From contig JABXJZ010000018.1 of assembly GCA_013375335.1 (NCBI GenBank), positions 1 through 12,751 on the forward strand: a DNA stretch of 12,751 bases, written 5' to 3'. Source of the stretch: Desulfobacterales bacterium. Lineage in GTDB: Bacteria > Desulfobacterota > DSM-4660 > Desulfatiglandales > B25-G16. The notes under the pieces were generated by a model. That model was not told the DNA's origin and made no database searches. It worked only from the letters and a program-made list of their open reading frames with translations. The number at the start of each line of letters is the position of its first letter. Within the stretch, counting starts at the first letter, position 1. The position numbers and the translations under genes are program-made. Below are positions 5,816-12,751 of this stretch, in pieces.

Positions 5816-5921
5816 TCATTGGCCTTTGTGGTTTATAGTTGATGCAGGGAATAATATGGGTTATTTTAGGAGGCGTACATGGTATGTCCTGTTATCCTTT
5901 CTTGAGGAGGCCAAGACCATC

Positions 5922-7103
5922 ATGAATGCAAAATTCGGAATTTTACCTGCGTGTTTGGTATTATTTATGGCGGTCCTTTTATCTAATCCTCAAACCCGTG
6001 CTGCAAAGACTATAGCGAACATAGCCAGCCTGGAAGGTGAGGTTATTATACTGAGCGGCGAGGGAGTTTCCATGGCGACAAATGTAGGACAGATCCTCTT
6101 TGATGGTGACCACATTCAGACCAAACGCGGTAAGGTGCAGATTACGTTCAATGACGGGGCCATACTGTCGGTCAAGCCTTTTACCAGTACAATGATCCTA
6201 GAAAGGGAAGAGGAAAGCGGATTCTTGGTTCTTAAGAGCAAGAAGGCGGTGCGTAGAATTACCTGCTTTGTGGGTAAAATGCGGTTCGAAAGCGGTAAAT
6301 CGAAGAGGAGGAATTACCTGCAGTCTCCGACTGCCGTGTGCGAGTTGCGTGGTTCAGATGCGGATTTTGGCTATGACAATATCAATACCTATCTGGGTAT
6401 TTACAGGGGAAGGGCGGACTGTGTCGGAAAGGTTATCAGGGAGTTTTTCGCAGAGCCGTCAATTGGTCCCGCTATGGAAAACGTGGTCTACAGATCACTC
6501 GCTAGGGCATACGAGAGCGCTGAGCAGGCAAAGGCCACGGGAAACGCCTTTGATTTCGTCAGAGCCAAAATAGAGGCCCTTCAAGCGACTAAGATAGCTG
6601 CCGCTGCGCTTCTCAGGAACCCGGATGCCGCAGTAGCAAGGGAGGCTGAAGTTGTCGGTGTTGCTACGGACGCGCTCATGGCTGCCAGGCAGACCGAGGC
6701 AATTCTCGAAAAGCTCAGGGAGTTTAGGCAGAAAGCCGAGGAAGCTGCTAAGGGAGCCAAGGCTGCAGGAGATGAAGAGGGTGTCAGAAATGCTCAACAA
6801 GCAGTGGCAGAGGCTGATGTAGCAGTAGAGCTGACGGAGGAGGCTGCGGAGGAAGCCGAGAAGGCCGCCGAAGAAGCCAGGAAAGCAACTGAGGAATTTG
6901 ACTTAAAAGGGGTGAGGAATGCCATAGATAAGGCTAAAAAGGCTTTGGACGACGCCAAATATTTCGCAAAGGGGATTATAGAACTCCCTAAGGAAGCACT
7001 AAGAGTCCTTGAACCCACTAAACCTGTAGTAGAACCCAAGCTTGAGTTTCCTATACAAGAGGAACCGCCCATTCAGGACACCGAACCAGCTAGCCCTGTA
7101 TAA
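5922..7103 (+). CDS. FecR-domain periplasmic protein with long Ala/Glu-rich helical region
   Basis: A 393-residue secreted protein. From ATG 5922 it starts with a clean signal peptide (MNAKFGILPACLVLFMAVLL, cleavage likely after NPQTRA). A FecR domain spans about residues 33-150: SLEGEV, then GQILFDGDHIQTKRGKVQITFNDGAILSVKP, then LQSPTAVCELRGSDADFGYD, which matches the FecR TPTAV-x-x-VRGT-type end. Residues about 196-350 are very rich in Ala, Glu and Lys with heptad-like spacing (EAAEEAEKAAEEARKATEEF), so a long coiled coil or helical stalk is expected. The last 30 residues are Pro/Glu-rich. No FecI sigma factor is adjacent, so a structural or surface role in polysaccharide export is more likely than iron signalling. 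TTG 5826 and ATG 5856 are in frame, but they place a charged stretch before the signal peptide. ATG 5922 has GAGGAGG 11 nt upstream. It is the first gene of the operon. Confidence 0.75.
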   Translation: MNAKFGILPACLVLFMAVLLSNPQTRAAKTIANIASLEGEVIILSGEGVSMATNVGQILFDGDHIQTKRGKVQITFNDGAILSVKPFTSTMILEREEESGFLVLKSKKAVRRITCFVGKMRFESGKSKRRNYLQSPTAVCELRGSDADFGYDNINTYLGIYRGRADCVGKVIREFFAEPSIGPAMENVVYRSLARAYESAEQAKATGNAFDFVRAKIEALQATKIAAAALLRNPDAAVAREAEVVGVATDALMAARQTEAILEKLREFRQKAEEAAKGAKAAGDEEGVRNAQQAVAEADVAVELTEEAAEEAEKAAEEARKATEEFDLKGVRNAIDKAKKALDDAKYFAKGIIELPKEALRVLEPTKPVVEPKLEFPIQEEPPIQDTEPASPV

Positions 7104-7113
7104 GAGACTAGAG

Positions 7114-7129
7114 GTGAGCCGAGGCTCAC
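7114..7129 (+). other. Intergenic hairpin
   Basis: GTGAGCC (7114-7120) and GGCTCAC (7123-7129) form a perfect inverted repeat separated by GA, or a 6-bp stem with a CGAG loop. It is followed by only a broken T-stretch, so it is more likely an mRNA processing or stability element than a full terminator. Confidence 0.45.
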
Positions 7130-7177
7130 AGGCTTTGTTTCTGCAGTTTTCAGGCGAGAAAATCGGAGGGACGACTG

Positions 7178-8404
7178 ATGCTATCAAGTAGAAAGCACAG
7201 ATGGCTACTCTTTATTACGCTACTTTTTCTAACTCCTTCGGGCAAAGGCCTGGCAGCTGAAAGGCTCACTGTAACACCAAGGCTCGCAGTTGGTTGGCAG
7301 GTGGACGATAATTTCTACAAGGCGGAGGCCATCGATAGAGAAGTTTCCACTTTCCTCGTCCAACCCGGAGTTGATGTTGGTGTTGAGACAGCCAAAGCCT
7401 TAGCTTCAGCGAACTTGACCCTGAATGACTACAACTACTATGATAGAGATCCCGTCCCTTCTGGCCAGCAGCCAGCAGACGAAGATGATTATACTGGGTA
7501 TACGGTCACACTTAAGGGCATATATAGACCTTTTCCTCGGCTACTCTTGGGGCTCGAGGATTCTCATTTCAAAACCCGTGATCCGGCTCAGTCAGACGTT
7601 TTTAGTAACTCCATTTCCAGGGAAAAATACACCATCAGCCGAGTGACACCCCAGATCTTCTATGAATTTGGCCCTAAATTCTCGGTGGGCCTGAAATACC
7701 GTTATACAGACACAGACTATGATGTTGCCACCGGGGAAGACTCCACCGAACATCGGGCCATATTCGATTTCCTATACAGTTTTGGACCTAAAGCATCCCT
7801 CGATCTGGAATACCAGCACTGGAATCGGGACTACAGTTTGACAACCTCGCATTATTCCTCGGACCAACTAAACCTTATATTCAGGAAGGAGTTCAGATAC
7901 TTATCCCTTGAGGCAGGTGGCGGATACCACACCCGAAGTTTCGACGAAAAAACCGTAGAGGACATAGATGCATTTACGTATCGGGTAGCCGCCATAGGAC
8001 AGAATCCGCCGGCCCCCGAGCCTACGCCCAGGAGCTATATTGCCTTTGCCTTTGAACAGAACTTTAACGATCAAGGTATCGGAGAAAAGTATTTTGTAGC
8101 CAGGCGCCTTTCCCTGAGTGCTCGGCGTCTCTTTCGAGAAAGAGTAATAGCTACCATTGAACTCTTTCATCAGATAAGCGATTACGAAATAACAACCGGG
8201 TTAACTCCAGCAGGGACTATTGAGTTGAGGGAGGATGAAACCTCTGCCATTTTTGGAAGCCTGGGCTATATGATCGCCCATTGGGTGGCCTTCTCTATAA
8301 CTGCTGGCTATGAGCAACGGGATTCCAATCTGGCTGGCCTTAGTTATGACAACACATATGGTATAGCCACACTTGACCTCAATTATAGCCTGGGAAGCAA
8401 GTAA
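7178..8404 (+). CDS. Outer-membrane beta-barrel protein of the exopolysaccharide locus (BBP2-like)
   Basis: A 408-residue protein with a signal peptide (MLSSRKHRWLLFITLLFLTPSGKGLAA) followed by amphipathic beta-strand sequence to the end. Alternating aromatic and polar residues recur, as in RLLLGLEDSHFKTRDP, KFSVGLKYRYTDTDYDV, ASLDLEYQHWNRDYSL and YLSLEAGGGYHTRSF, and the last strand is GIATLDLNYSLGSK. The N-terminal pattern TVTPRLAVGWQVDDNFY is typical of the BBP2-type putative porins found in exopolysaccharide clusters. No enzyme motif is seen. It lies between the FecR-domain gene and an OPX gene that lacks an outer-membrane anchor, so it could form the outer-membrane pore for polysaccharide. 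GGAGGG 7 nt upstream supports the ATG. The exact strand number cannot be given by eye. Confidence 0.8.
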   Translation: MLSSRKHRWLLFITLLFLTPSGKGLAAERLTVTPRLAVGWQVDDNFYKAEAIDREVSTFLVQPGVDVGVETAKALASANLTLNDYNYYDRDPVPSGQQPADEDDYTGYTVTLKGIYRPFPRLLLGLEDSHFKTRDPAQSDVFSNSISREKYTISRVTPQIFYEFGPKFSVGLKYRYTDTDYDVATGEDSTEHRAIFDFLYSFGPKASLDLEYQHWNRDYSLTTSHYSSDQLNLIFRKEFRYLSLEAGGGYHTRSFDEKTVEDIDAFTYRVAAIGQNPPAPEPTPRSYIAFAFEQNFNDQGIGEKYFVARRLSLSARRLFRERVIATIELFHQISDYEITTGLTPAGTIELREDETSAIFGSLGYMIAHWVAFSITAGYEQRDSNLAGLSYDNTYGIATLDLNYSLGSK

Positions 8405-8405
8405 A

Positions 8406-8425
8406 CCTGCTAGAGCGTGAGCAGG
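8406..8425 (+). other. Intergenic hairpin
   Basis: CCTGCT (8406-8411) pairs perfectly with AGCAGG (8420-8425) around an 8-nt loop. It starts just after the stop codon of the beta-barrel gene and has no T-run. Confidence 0.4.
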
Positions 8426-8454
8426 AAGGGGCAATCTACTATGTTCGGAGCTCG

Positions 8455-9357
8455 ATGATGGTAGATTCTCTTTTGAAAATCATACGAACCGGGCTTATGA
8501 TTCTCTTTGTTTTTCAGACATTCCCTCTCTTGTCGGTTGCTCAGAACAGGGCGTATCACATTGGCCCGCGCGACATCCTTACCCTGACAATATATGCAGG
8601 TGGTGAAAAGCAGCATGAGGCTGATCTTACGGTCTCCGCCCAGGGCATGATTAATGCACCCTTTATTGGTCCTGTGAAGGCCGAGGGCCTGACAATTCAC
8701 CAACTGGAAGCGCGTGTTACGGACCCCCTGGCCAGAGACTATTTTGTAGATCCTCAAGTGAATATCACCATCAAGGAGTATCACAGCCTTCATTATTACA
8801 TCTCCGGGGCGGTTAAATCACCGGGTATGTATGAGATGTCTTCAAAGGCCAGCTTGATGGAGCTTATAGCAAAGGCTGGCGGCGTCTTACCCGAGCGGGG
8901 AAACGTAGCCTATATATTGCGGGCCTCGCTGGAGCAAGCCCCTGGAGAAGAGGAGATTCAAGACTCCCCTCCGCACAAAGACCCTCTCAGAGTAGATCTG
9001 AAAGGACTTCTGGACAGCGGAGATATGAGCTGCAATGTGATTTTGCACCCGGGTGATGTGGTTTACATACCCCTTGAAAAGGCCTTTGATTTAGCAGAAT
9101 CAAAGATATATGTCGAGGGAGAGGTAAAAAAGCCGGGCATTTACGATTATCAAGTGGGCTTGACCGCCCTGAATGCCTGTATCATGGCAGGCGGATTTGA
9201 CAAGTTCGCTGCCCCTAATAGGGCTAGAATTATCAGGAAACATGGAAAGACACGAGAGATAATCAAGATAAACCTCAACGATGTGAAAGAGGGGAAAACC
9301 CCTGACATTGAACTGCAAGCCGGAGACAGGATCCATGTGCCAGAGACATGGCTGTAA
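8455..9357 (+). CDS. Polysaccharide export protein (OPX/Wza-like) lacking the outer-membrane helix
   Basis: A 300-residue periplasmic export protein. An N-terminal signal sequence (LLKIIRTGLMILFVFQTFPLLSVA) has no lipobox cysteine. The poly-export domain spans about residues 33-107 (YHIGPRDILTLTIYAGGEKQ...VSAQGMINAPFIGPVKAEGLT...VDPQVNITIKEY). SLBB domain 1 begins at about 113 (YYISGAVKSPGMYEM...LMELIAKAGGV) and SLBB domain 2 at about 217 (IYVEGEVKKPGIYDY...LNACIMAGGF). The chain ends at DRIHVPETWL, so the amphipathic C-terminal helix that crosses the outer membrane in E. coli Wza is missing. OPX proteins form rings that pass polysaccharide through the periplasm. GGAG at 8447-8450 is 4 nt from ATG 8455 and 7 nt from ATG 8458, so the second ATG may be the real start. 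Confidence 0.88.
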   Translation: MMVDSLLKIIRTGLMILFVFQTFPLLSVAQNRAYHIGPRDILTLTIYAGGEKQHEADLTVSAQGMINAPFIGPVKAEGLTIHQLEARVTDPLARDYFVDPQVNITIKEYHSLHYYISGAVKSPGMYEMSSKASLMELIAKAGGVLPERGNVAYILRASLEQAPGEEEIQDSPPHKDPLRVDLKGLLDSGDMSCNVILHPGDVVYIPLEKAFDLAESKIYVEGEVKKPGIYDYQVGLTALNACIMAGGFDKFAAPNRARIIRKHGKTREIIKINLNDVKEGKTPDIELQAGDRIHVPETWL

Positions 9358-9359
9358 AG

Positions 9360-9420
9360 GTAAAGCCCAAAGGGCAGGGCGTATTTCTGTGAGGTATTGG
9401 CCATTCCCTAAGGGCTTTAC
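9360..9420 (+). other. Long-range inverted repeat between the OPX and kinase genes
   Basis: GTAAAGCCC (9360-9368) is perfectly complementary to GGGCTTTAC (9412-9420) across a 43-nt loop. A small competing hairpin, GCCC-AAA-GGGC (9365-9375), uses part of the left arm. No T-run follows. It could adjust translation or stability of the kinase message. Confidence 0.4.
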
Positions 9421-9494
9421 GCCATGCACTCCGCCTCATGCGCCCTTGGGCTCTCCACCATACGACTCGCCCTATGCTTAATAATGGAGAAAGC

Positions 9495-12242
9495 GTGAAT
9501 ACTCGGGATACTGAACAGTCCCCACACCTTGCTGAATACTACTATGTCCTTACGAAGCATAAACGGACCGTGGTTGTCTGTTTAATCGTGGTGGTAACCA
9601 TGACCATGCTCTTTACCTTCCTGATGAGGCCCGTGTATCGGGCCACCACCACCCTGGTCATTGAAAAGGAACGGAGCACATCACCCCTCACGGGCGAGCG
9701 GTTAGACTACGAAAGCTACCTTTCTCAATCACTGACCTTCAATACCCATTTCAAGCTTATCACCTCACGCCCGGTCCTGGAGCAGGTTATCAGAGACCGC
9801 AACCTCGTTAAGCTCGAGACGGAAAAGGGCATAGAGGTCAATCCCTTGAAAGAGCTCTTAGGTCAATTGAAGAGAAACTTGAGGCTCCTCCTCGGATGGG
9901 AAGAGAAATCCCGGTCCCCTGAGGAGAAGATGAGAGAGGTTACGGCAAAGCTCAAGAGAAAGATTGATATTGAACAGCCCAGAGAGACCCGCCTCTTGAA
10001 GATAAGCGTCGACGATCATGACAAGAGTACCGCCGTTGATATAGCGAATTCCCTCGCCAAGACCTACATAGAGTTCAATATCGCCAGCCGGCTTAAATCC
10101 TCGCAGAATACCCTGAGCTGGATGACAGATCAACTGTACCAAATGAAGAAAAAACTGGAAGATGCAGAAAAGGAGTTCCTGTCTTATAAACAGCGGGAAA
10201 GGCTGTTCTCAGTAAAGGGAAGGCAAAAGGTCATTGCCCAGAAGGTAGAGGAGTTTAACGATGCCTACATTAAGGCCAGGAACAGACGACTTGAGCTAGA
10301 TGCCAAATTGGAAAAATTGGGGGGGATGTCCCATTCAGGGGCAGACGTTCTCCATCTCCGCTCCCTCCTTAATAATCCCCTGATCGATACCCTTTATGGT
10401 CAACTCCTTGAATCAGAGGTACAGCTCTCTAAGCTCAGCAAGGTTTACAGGTCAAAACACCCAAAGGTCATCCAGATCAGGACCAAGATCGATAATACCA
10501 GAAACAAGCTTCAGGACGAGTTAACAAAAGAAGTGGAAAACCTCCGGGCTGAACGATCGGTCCTCTTGGCCAGGGAAGAAGTCCTTCAGAACACCATGGC
10601 GGAGTTTGAAAAAGATGCCCTGGAGACCAACAGGAAAGAGCTAAAATACACTATCCTCCAGAGGAGTGTTCAAACGAACCAGAAGCTTTATGACACGTTA
10701 CTCTCCAAGATAAAAGAGTCTAACATCGTTGGCAGTCAAGATGTCTCCAATATACGAATAGCGGAAAAGGCCGTTATGCCCGAGTATCCTGTCAAACCAA
10801 AGAAGAAGTTAAACCTCATCCTGAGCATTATCTTCGGCCTTATAACCGGCGTTGGGCTGGCCTTTTTGTGGGAGTACTTGAACAGGACCCTCCACACGGA
10901 GGAAGATGTCCAGAGATACCTCGATCTGACAGTTCTCTCCGTCATTCCGAAAGTTGATTTGGCAAAGCGCAAAGGGCACAGACGCCCTGGCCAAAGCGAG
11001 GTACCCTCTGCAGGGCAAAAAGAGAAGTACCATGAATACCCAGCTCTCTCCAGTCTGTTCTTAGAGAATTACCAGATAAGCTCCTCTTTTGCAGAGTCTT
11101 ACAGGACCTTAAGGACAAATATCAGATTTTCCTTCATGGAAAGCGGGCTCCGGTCCCTTCTGGTCACAAGCGCCGGCGAAGAAGAAGGGAAGAGCAGCAC
11201 CGTTGCCAATCTGGCCTACACTATGGTCCAGGCCGGAAGGTCTGTCCTGATGATTGATGCCGATCTTAGAAAGCCTTCCCTCAGCCGCCTAGTTCCCTCT
11301 CAGGAATCTCGTGGCCTCAGCGGATTACTCACCGATGTCTTTAGTTCCCCTCTCCAACACGGTTCTCTGGAGGAAGTCTCGGTTGGCGACCTCTTTCGTC
11401 TGCTTTCCCTGCAGAACAAGACCGGCCTTTTGCATCTTTCGGACGGCGCAGAAAGGGTGGAGCTACTGTTTATACAGGGGGAACTGGCGGATCTGAATTG
11501 GATAACCAGGCCGAAACAGAAGAGGTTGGCCTCTCTCTTAGTCAAGGATGGATTGCTCACTAAGGAACAGGCCGCCCAGGCCATGAGGCGGCAGAGGGAT
11601 ACCGGGCAGAAACTCGGGTTTCTTGTTATCAGTAGCGGTCTTGTAAAGAAGGAGGATCTGAGAGGCTCCCTTACTATCCATATGCTGCAAGGCCTCAAGA
11701 CAGCCCTTGGGCTAAAACAGGGGACCTTTTCCTTCAAAGAGCTTCTCGAATCCGATATTGCTCGCACCCCCCTCGATCTAGTCGATTTTCCGAGGCTCTA
11801 CCGGCAGCTCACCCTTGGGGAAGAGACAATCCCTTATTTACAGAAGATGATCAATGCATCCATTATCAACACTTCCATGGAGAACCTTTTTCTGCTGCCC
11901 AGCGGCAGTATTCCTCCCAATCCATCCGAGCTTTTAGGCTCTGACAGAATGTCTTTTCTAATATCGAACTTGAAGAAGAGATTTGACGTCCTGGTCATAG
12001 ATTCACCGCCCACTTTACCAACTAGTGACGCCCTGCTTCTGGCACCCCACGCAGATGGAGCTATATTGATGGTCAAAGCAGGCAGCCTTAACCGGGAGCT
12101 GGTAAAAAAGGCCATTGAACAGCTCAGGATGGCAAAGGCAAACCTCCTCGGTGTGGTTCTCAGTCAGGTCGATATCAAGAAAGAGGGCTACTACAAATAC
12201 TACCATAAATACTACTCGAAGTATTATGGAGAAGAGAAATAG
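9495..12242 (+). CDS. Wzc-like tyrosine autokinase with DUF4388/PATAN-type domain inserted in the kinase
   Basis: A 915-residue polysaccharide co-polymerase and BY-kinase. The GTG start is chosen because GGAG (9486-9489) lies 5 nt upstream; ATG 9438 and ATG 9474 lack a ribosome binding site. TM1 is at about 25-45, followed by a Wzz domain, a long coiled coil (about 205-400), a PVKPKKKLNL motif and TM2 at about 440-458. The cytoplasmic kinase has the ESYRTLR oligomerisation motif (534-540), Walker A SAGEEEGKSST (559-569), Walker A' VLMIDADLRKP (584-594) and Walker B FDVLVIDSPP (830-839). Between A' and B, where the family normally has some 30-40 residues before PPNPSELLGS (807-816), about 170 extra residues occur. 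They read SLEEVSVGDLFRLLSLQNKTGLLHL...LLFIQGELADLNW, then LASLLVKDGLLTKEQAAQAM...GTFSFKE, as in DUF4388/PATAN proteins with a GspE-N-like helical part. The C-terminus is a Tyr cluster (YYKYYHKYYSKYY), the usual autophosphorylation tail. It overlaps the next gene by 17 nt. Confidence 0.88.
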   Translation: MNTRDTEQSPHLAEYYYVLTKHKRTVVVCLIVVVTMTMLFTFLMRPVYRATTTLVIEKERSTSPLTGERLDYESYLSQSLTFNTHFKLITSRPVLEQVIRDRNLVKLETEKGIEVNPLKELLGQLKRNLRLLLGWEEKSRSPEEKMREVTAKLKRKIDIEQPRETRLLKISVDDHDKSTAVDIANSLAKTYIEFNIASRLKSSQNTLSWMTDQLYQMKKKLEDAEKEFLSYKQRERLFSVKGRQKVIAQKVEEFNDAYIKARNRRLELDAKLEKLGGMSHSGADVLHLRSLLNNPLIDTLYGQLLESEVQLSKLSKVYRSKHPKVIQIRTKIDNTRNKLQDELTKEVENLRAERSVLLAREEVLQNTMAEFEKDALETNRKELKYTILQRSVQTNQKLYDTLLSKIKESNIVGSQDVSNIRIAEKAVMPEYPVKPKKKLNLILSIIFGLITGVGLAFLWEYLNRTLHTEEDVQRYLDLTVLSVIPKVDLAKRKGHRRPGQSEVPSAGQKEKYHEYPALSSLFLENYQISSSFAESYRTLRTNIRFSFMESGLRSLLVTSAGEEEGKSSTVANLAYTMVQAGRSVLMIDADLRKPSLSRLVPSQESRGLSGLLTDVFSSPLQHGSLEEVSVGDLFRLLSLQNKTGLLHLSDGAERVELLFIQGELADLNWITRPKQKRLASLLVKDGLLTKEQAAQAMRRQRDTGQKLGFLVISSGLVKKEDLRGSLTIHMLQGLKTALGLKQGTFSFKELLESDIARTPLDLVDFPRLYRQLTLGEETIPYLQKMINASIINTSMENLFLLPSGSIPPNPSELLGSDRMSFLISNLKKRFDVLVIDSPPTLPTSDALLLAPHADGAILMVKAGSLNRELVKKAIEQLRMAKANLLGVVLSQVDIKKEGYYKYYHKYYSKYYGEEK

Positions 12243-12751
12243 TGGGAGGGGAAAAGAGCAGAGAGCGAAGCGGTCTTTGTCCCCCGGTCTTGGCCCTGTG
12301 CCCATTGCACTCTGCGCCCTGATACTTCTCCTTTCCCTCACGGCCTTCTATCACCTCTTTCTTCACCTTATCTCTCAGATCCACTATCACAGAGCCGAAA
12401 TTCTCCTCCGTGATGGAGACTACGGCCTGGCTATCAGCCACCTGAGAAAGGCATATCGCTATGGAGCTGATGACTACCGAATCCCGAAGCAACTCGGAAA
12501 TGCCTTTCACGAACTAGGCCAGTCAGCAGCAGGGGCGAACAATGCATTTCTTTTTGCACTTAAGGCAAAGGGCTTCTATCATGAAGCAAGCGGGCTCAAT
12601 CCCCTCGATGCAGACACAGCCTATGGCCAAGCGAGGGAAGAGGTGCGCCTTGAAAAACTGTATGAATATCTCCACCCTGAAAGGAAGCATAATCCCCACG
12701 AGGCCTTACCCTTTTTTAGGAAGGCTATTCTTCTGAGGCCCAATAACATAC
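12226..12751 (+). CDS. Membrane-anchored TPR protein, C-terminally cut by the window edge
   Basis: An open frame from ATG 12226 to the end of the window (175 codons, no stop). The first 20 residues are basic (MEKRNSGRGKEQRAKRSLSP). One transmembrane helix follows at about 24-48 (VPIALCALILLLSLTAFYHLFLH). The rest is TPR-type helical sequence, beginning IHYHRAEILLRDGDYGLAISHLRKAYRYG and later HNPHEALPFFRKAILLRPNN. The likely topology is a short cytoplasmic tail with a periplasmic TPR domain. The start lies 17 nt inside the kinase gene in a different frame, so translation is probably coupled. Similar TPR proteins occur in exopolysaccharide clusters as assembly or chain-handling partners. A polymerase/ligase-type protein with a C-terminal TPR is unlikely, because only one membrane helix precedes the repeats. 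The function is not known. Confidence 0.75.
   Translation, partial: MEKRNSGRGKEQRAKRSLSPGLGPVPIALCALILLLSLTAFYHLFLHLISQIHYHRAEILLRDGDYGLAISHLRKAYRYGADDYRIPKQLGNAFHELGQSAAGANNAFLFALKAKGFYHEASGLNPLDADTAYGQAREEVRLEKLYEYLHPERKHNPHEALPFFRKAILLRPNNI

Larger units (their letters stand above)
5384..5921 (+). other. Structured leader region of the exopolysaccharide operon
   Basis: A stretch of 538 nt between the PAS-ANTAR gene and the FecR-domain gene without a long gene. In order it holds a 7-bp hairpin with a six-base loop (5565-5584), a perfect GC-rich palindrome (5609-5630), an intrinsic terminator that shares an arm with that palindrome (5620-5667), a possible 26-codon reading frame (5721-5801), and a long hairpin (5779-5815). 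No consensus sigma70 or sigma54 promoter could be assigned with confidence. The first 180 nt show no structure that I recognise. Confidence 0.6.

Noticed and set aside
5826..5921. N-terminal extension of the FecR-domain protein from TTG 5826
   Set aside because: It would put a charged stretch before an otherwise clean signal peptide; ATG 5922 with GAGGAGG upstream fits better.
9438..9494. ATG 9438 or ATG 9474 as the kinase start
   Set aside because: Neither has a ribosome binding site, whereas GTG 9495 has GGAG at 5 nt.
12542..12736. Small plus-strand frame at the right edge
   Set aside because: It is an out-of-frame shadow of the TPR gene that starts at 12226 and runs off the window.

Overview
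The window looks like chromosomal DNA from a Gram-negative bacterium, most likely a Desulfobacterota (delta-proteobacterial) lineage. This placement is inference. It rests on a TAXI-type TRAP receptor tail, a CaiB/BaiF CoA-transferase, a PAS sensor whose N-terminal helix (MAKKPSYEELEERVKELE) is typical of that group, and an exopolysaccharide export operon with a separate outer-membrane beta-barrel. No rRNA, tRNA or CRISPR array was seen.

Layout. (1) 1-1046: the last 24 codons of a TAXI TRAP solute receptor, then an IS1595/ISXO2-type insertion sequence with its transposase on the minus strand. (2) 1109-1959: a strong sigma70-like promoter and a secreted TPR protein resembling the RMD1/TatT family. 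(3) 2223-3987: an NfeD-like membrane protein and a family III CoA-transferase, which do not clearly belong together. (4) 3988-4363: a non-coding stretch with a perfect 16-nt palindrome and a weak terminator-like hairpin. (5) 4364-5383: a PAS-PAS-ANTAR protein, meaning a sensor fused to an RNA-binding antiterminator domain. (6) 5384-5921: a 538-nt leader that contains a hexaloop hairpin, two mutually exclusive GC-rich hairpins (the second a strong intrinsic terminator), a possible 26-codon leader peptide, and another long hairpin. (7) 5922-12751: an exopolysaccharide operon coding for a FecR-domain periplasmic protein, an outer-membrane beta-barrel, an OPX (Wza-like) export protein, a Wzc-like tyrosine autokinase, and a TPR membrane protein that runs off the window.

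How the parts may work together (inference). The ANTAR protein would sense a signal through its PAS domains and bind nascent RNA. The leader directly downstream has the geometry of a terminator/antiterminator switch placed before the polysaccharide genes. The OPX protein lacks the C-terminal outer-membrane helix of classical Wza, so the neighbouring beta-barrel is the natural candidate for the outer-membrane part of the export channel. The Wzc-like kinase has a DUF4388/PATAN-type domain of about 170 residues inserted inside its catalytic domain, between Walker A' and Walker B. The inserted kinase and the ANTAR/leader pair are the two most unusual things in the window.
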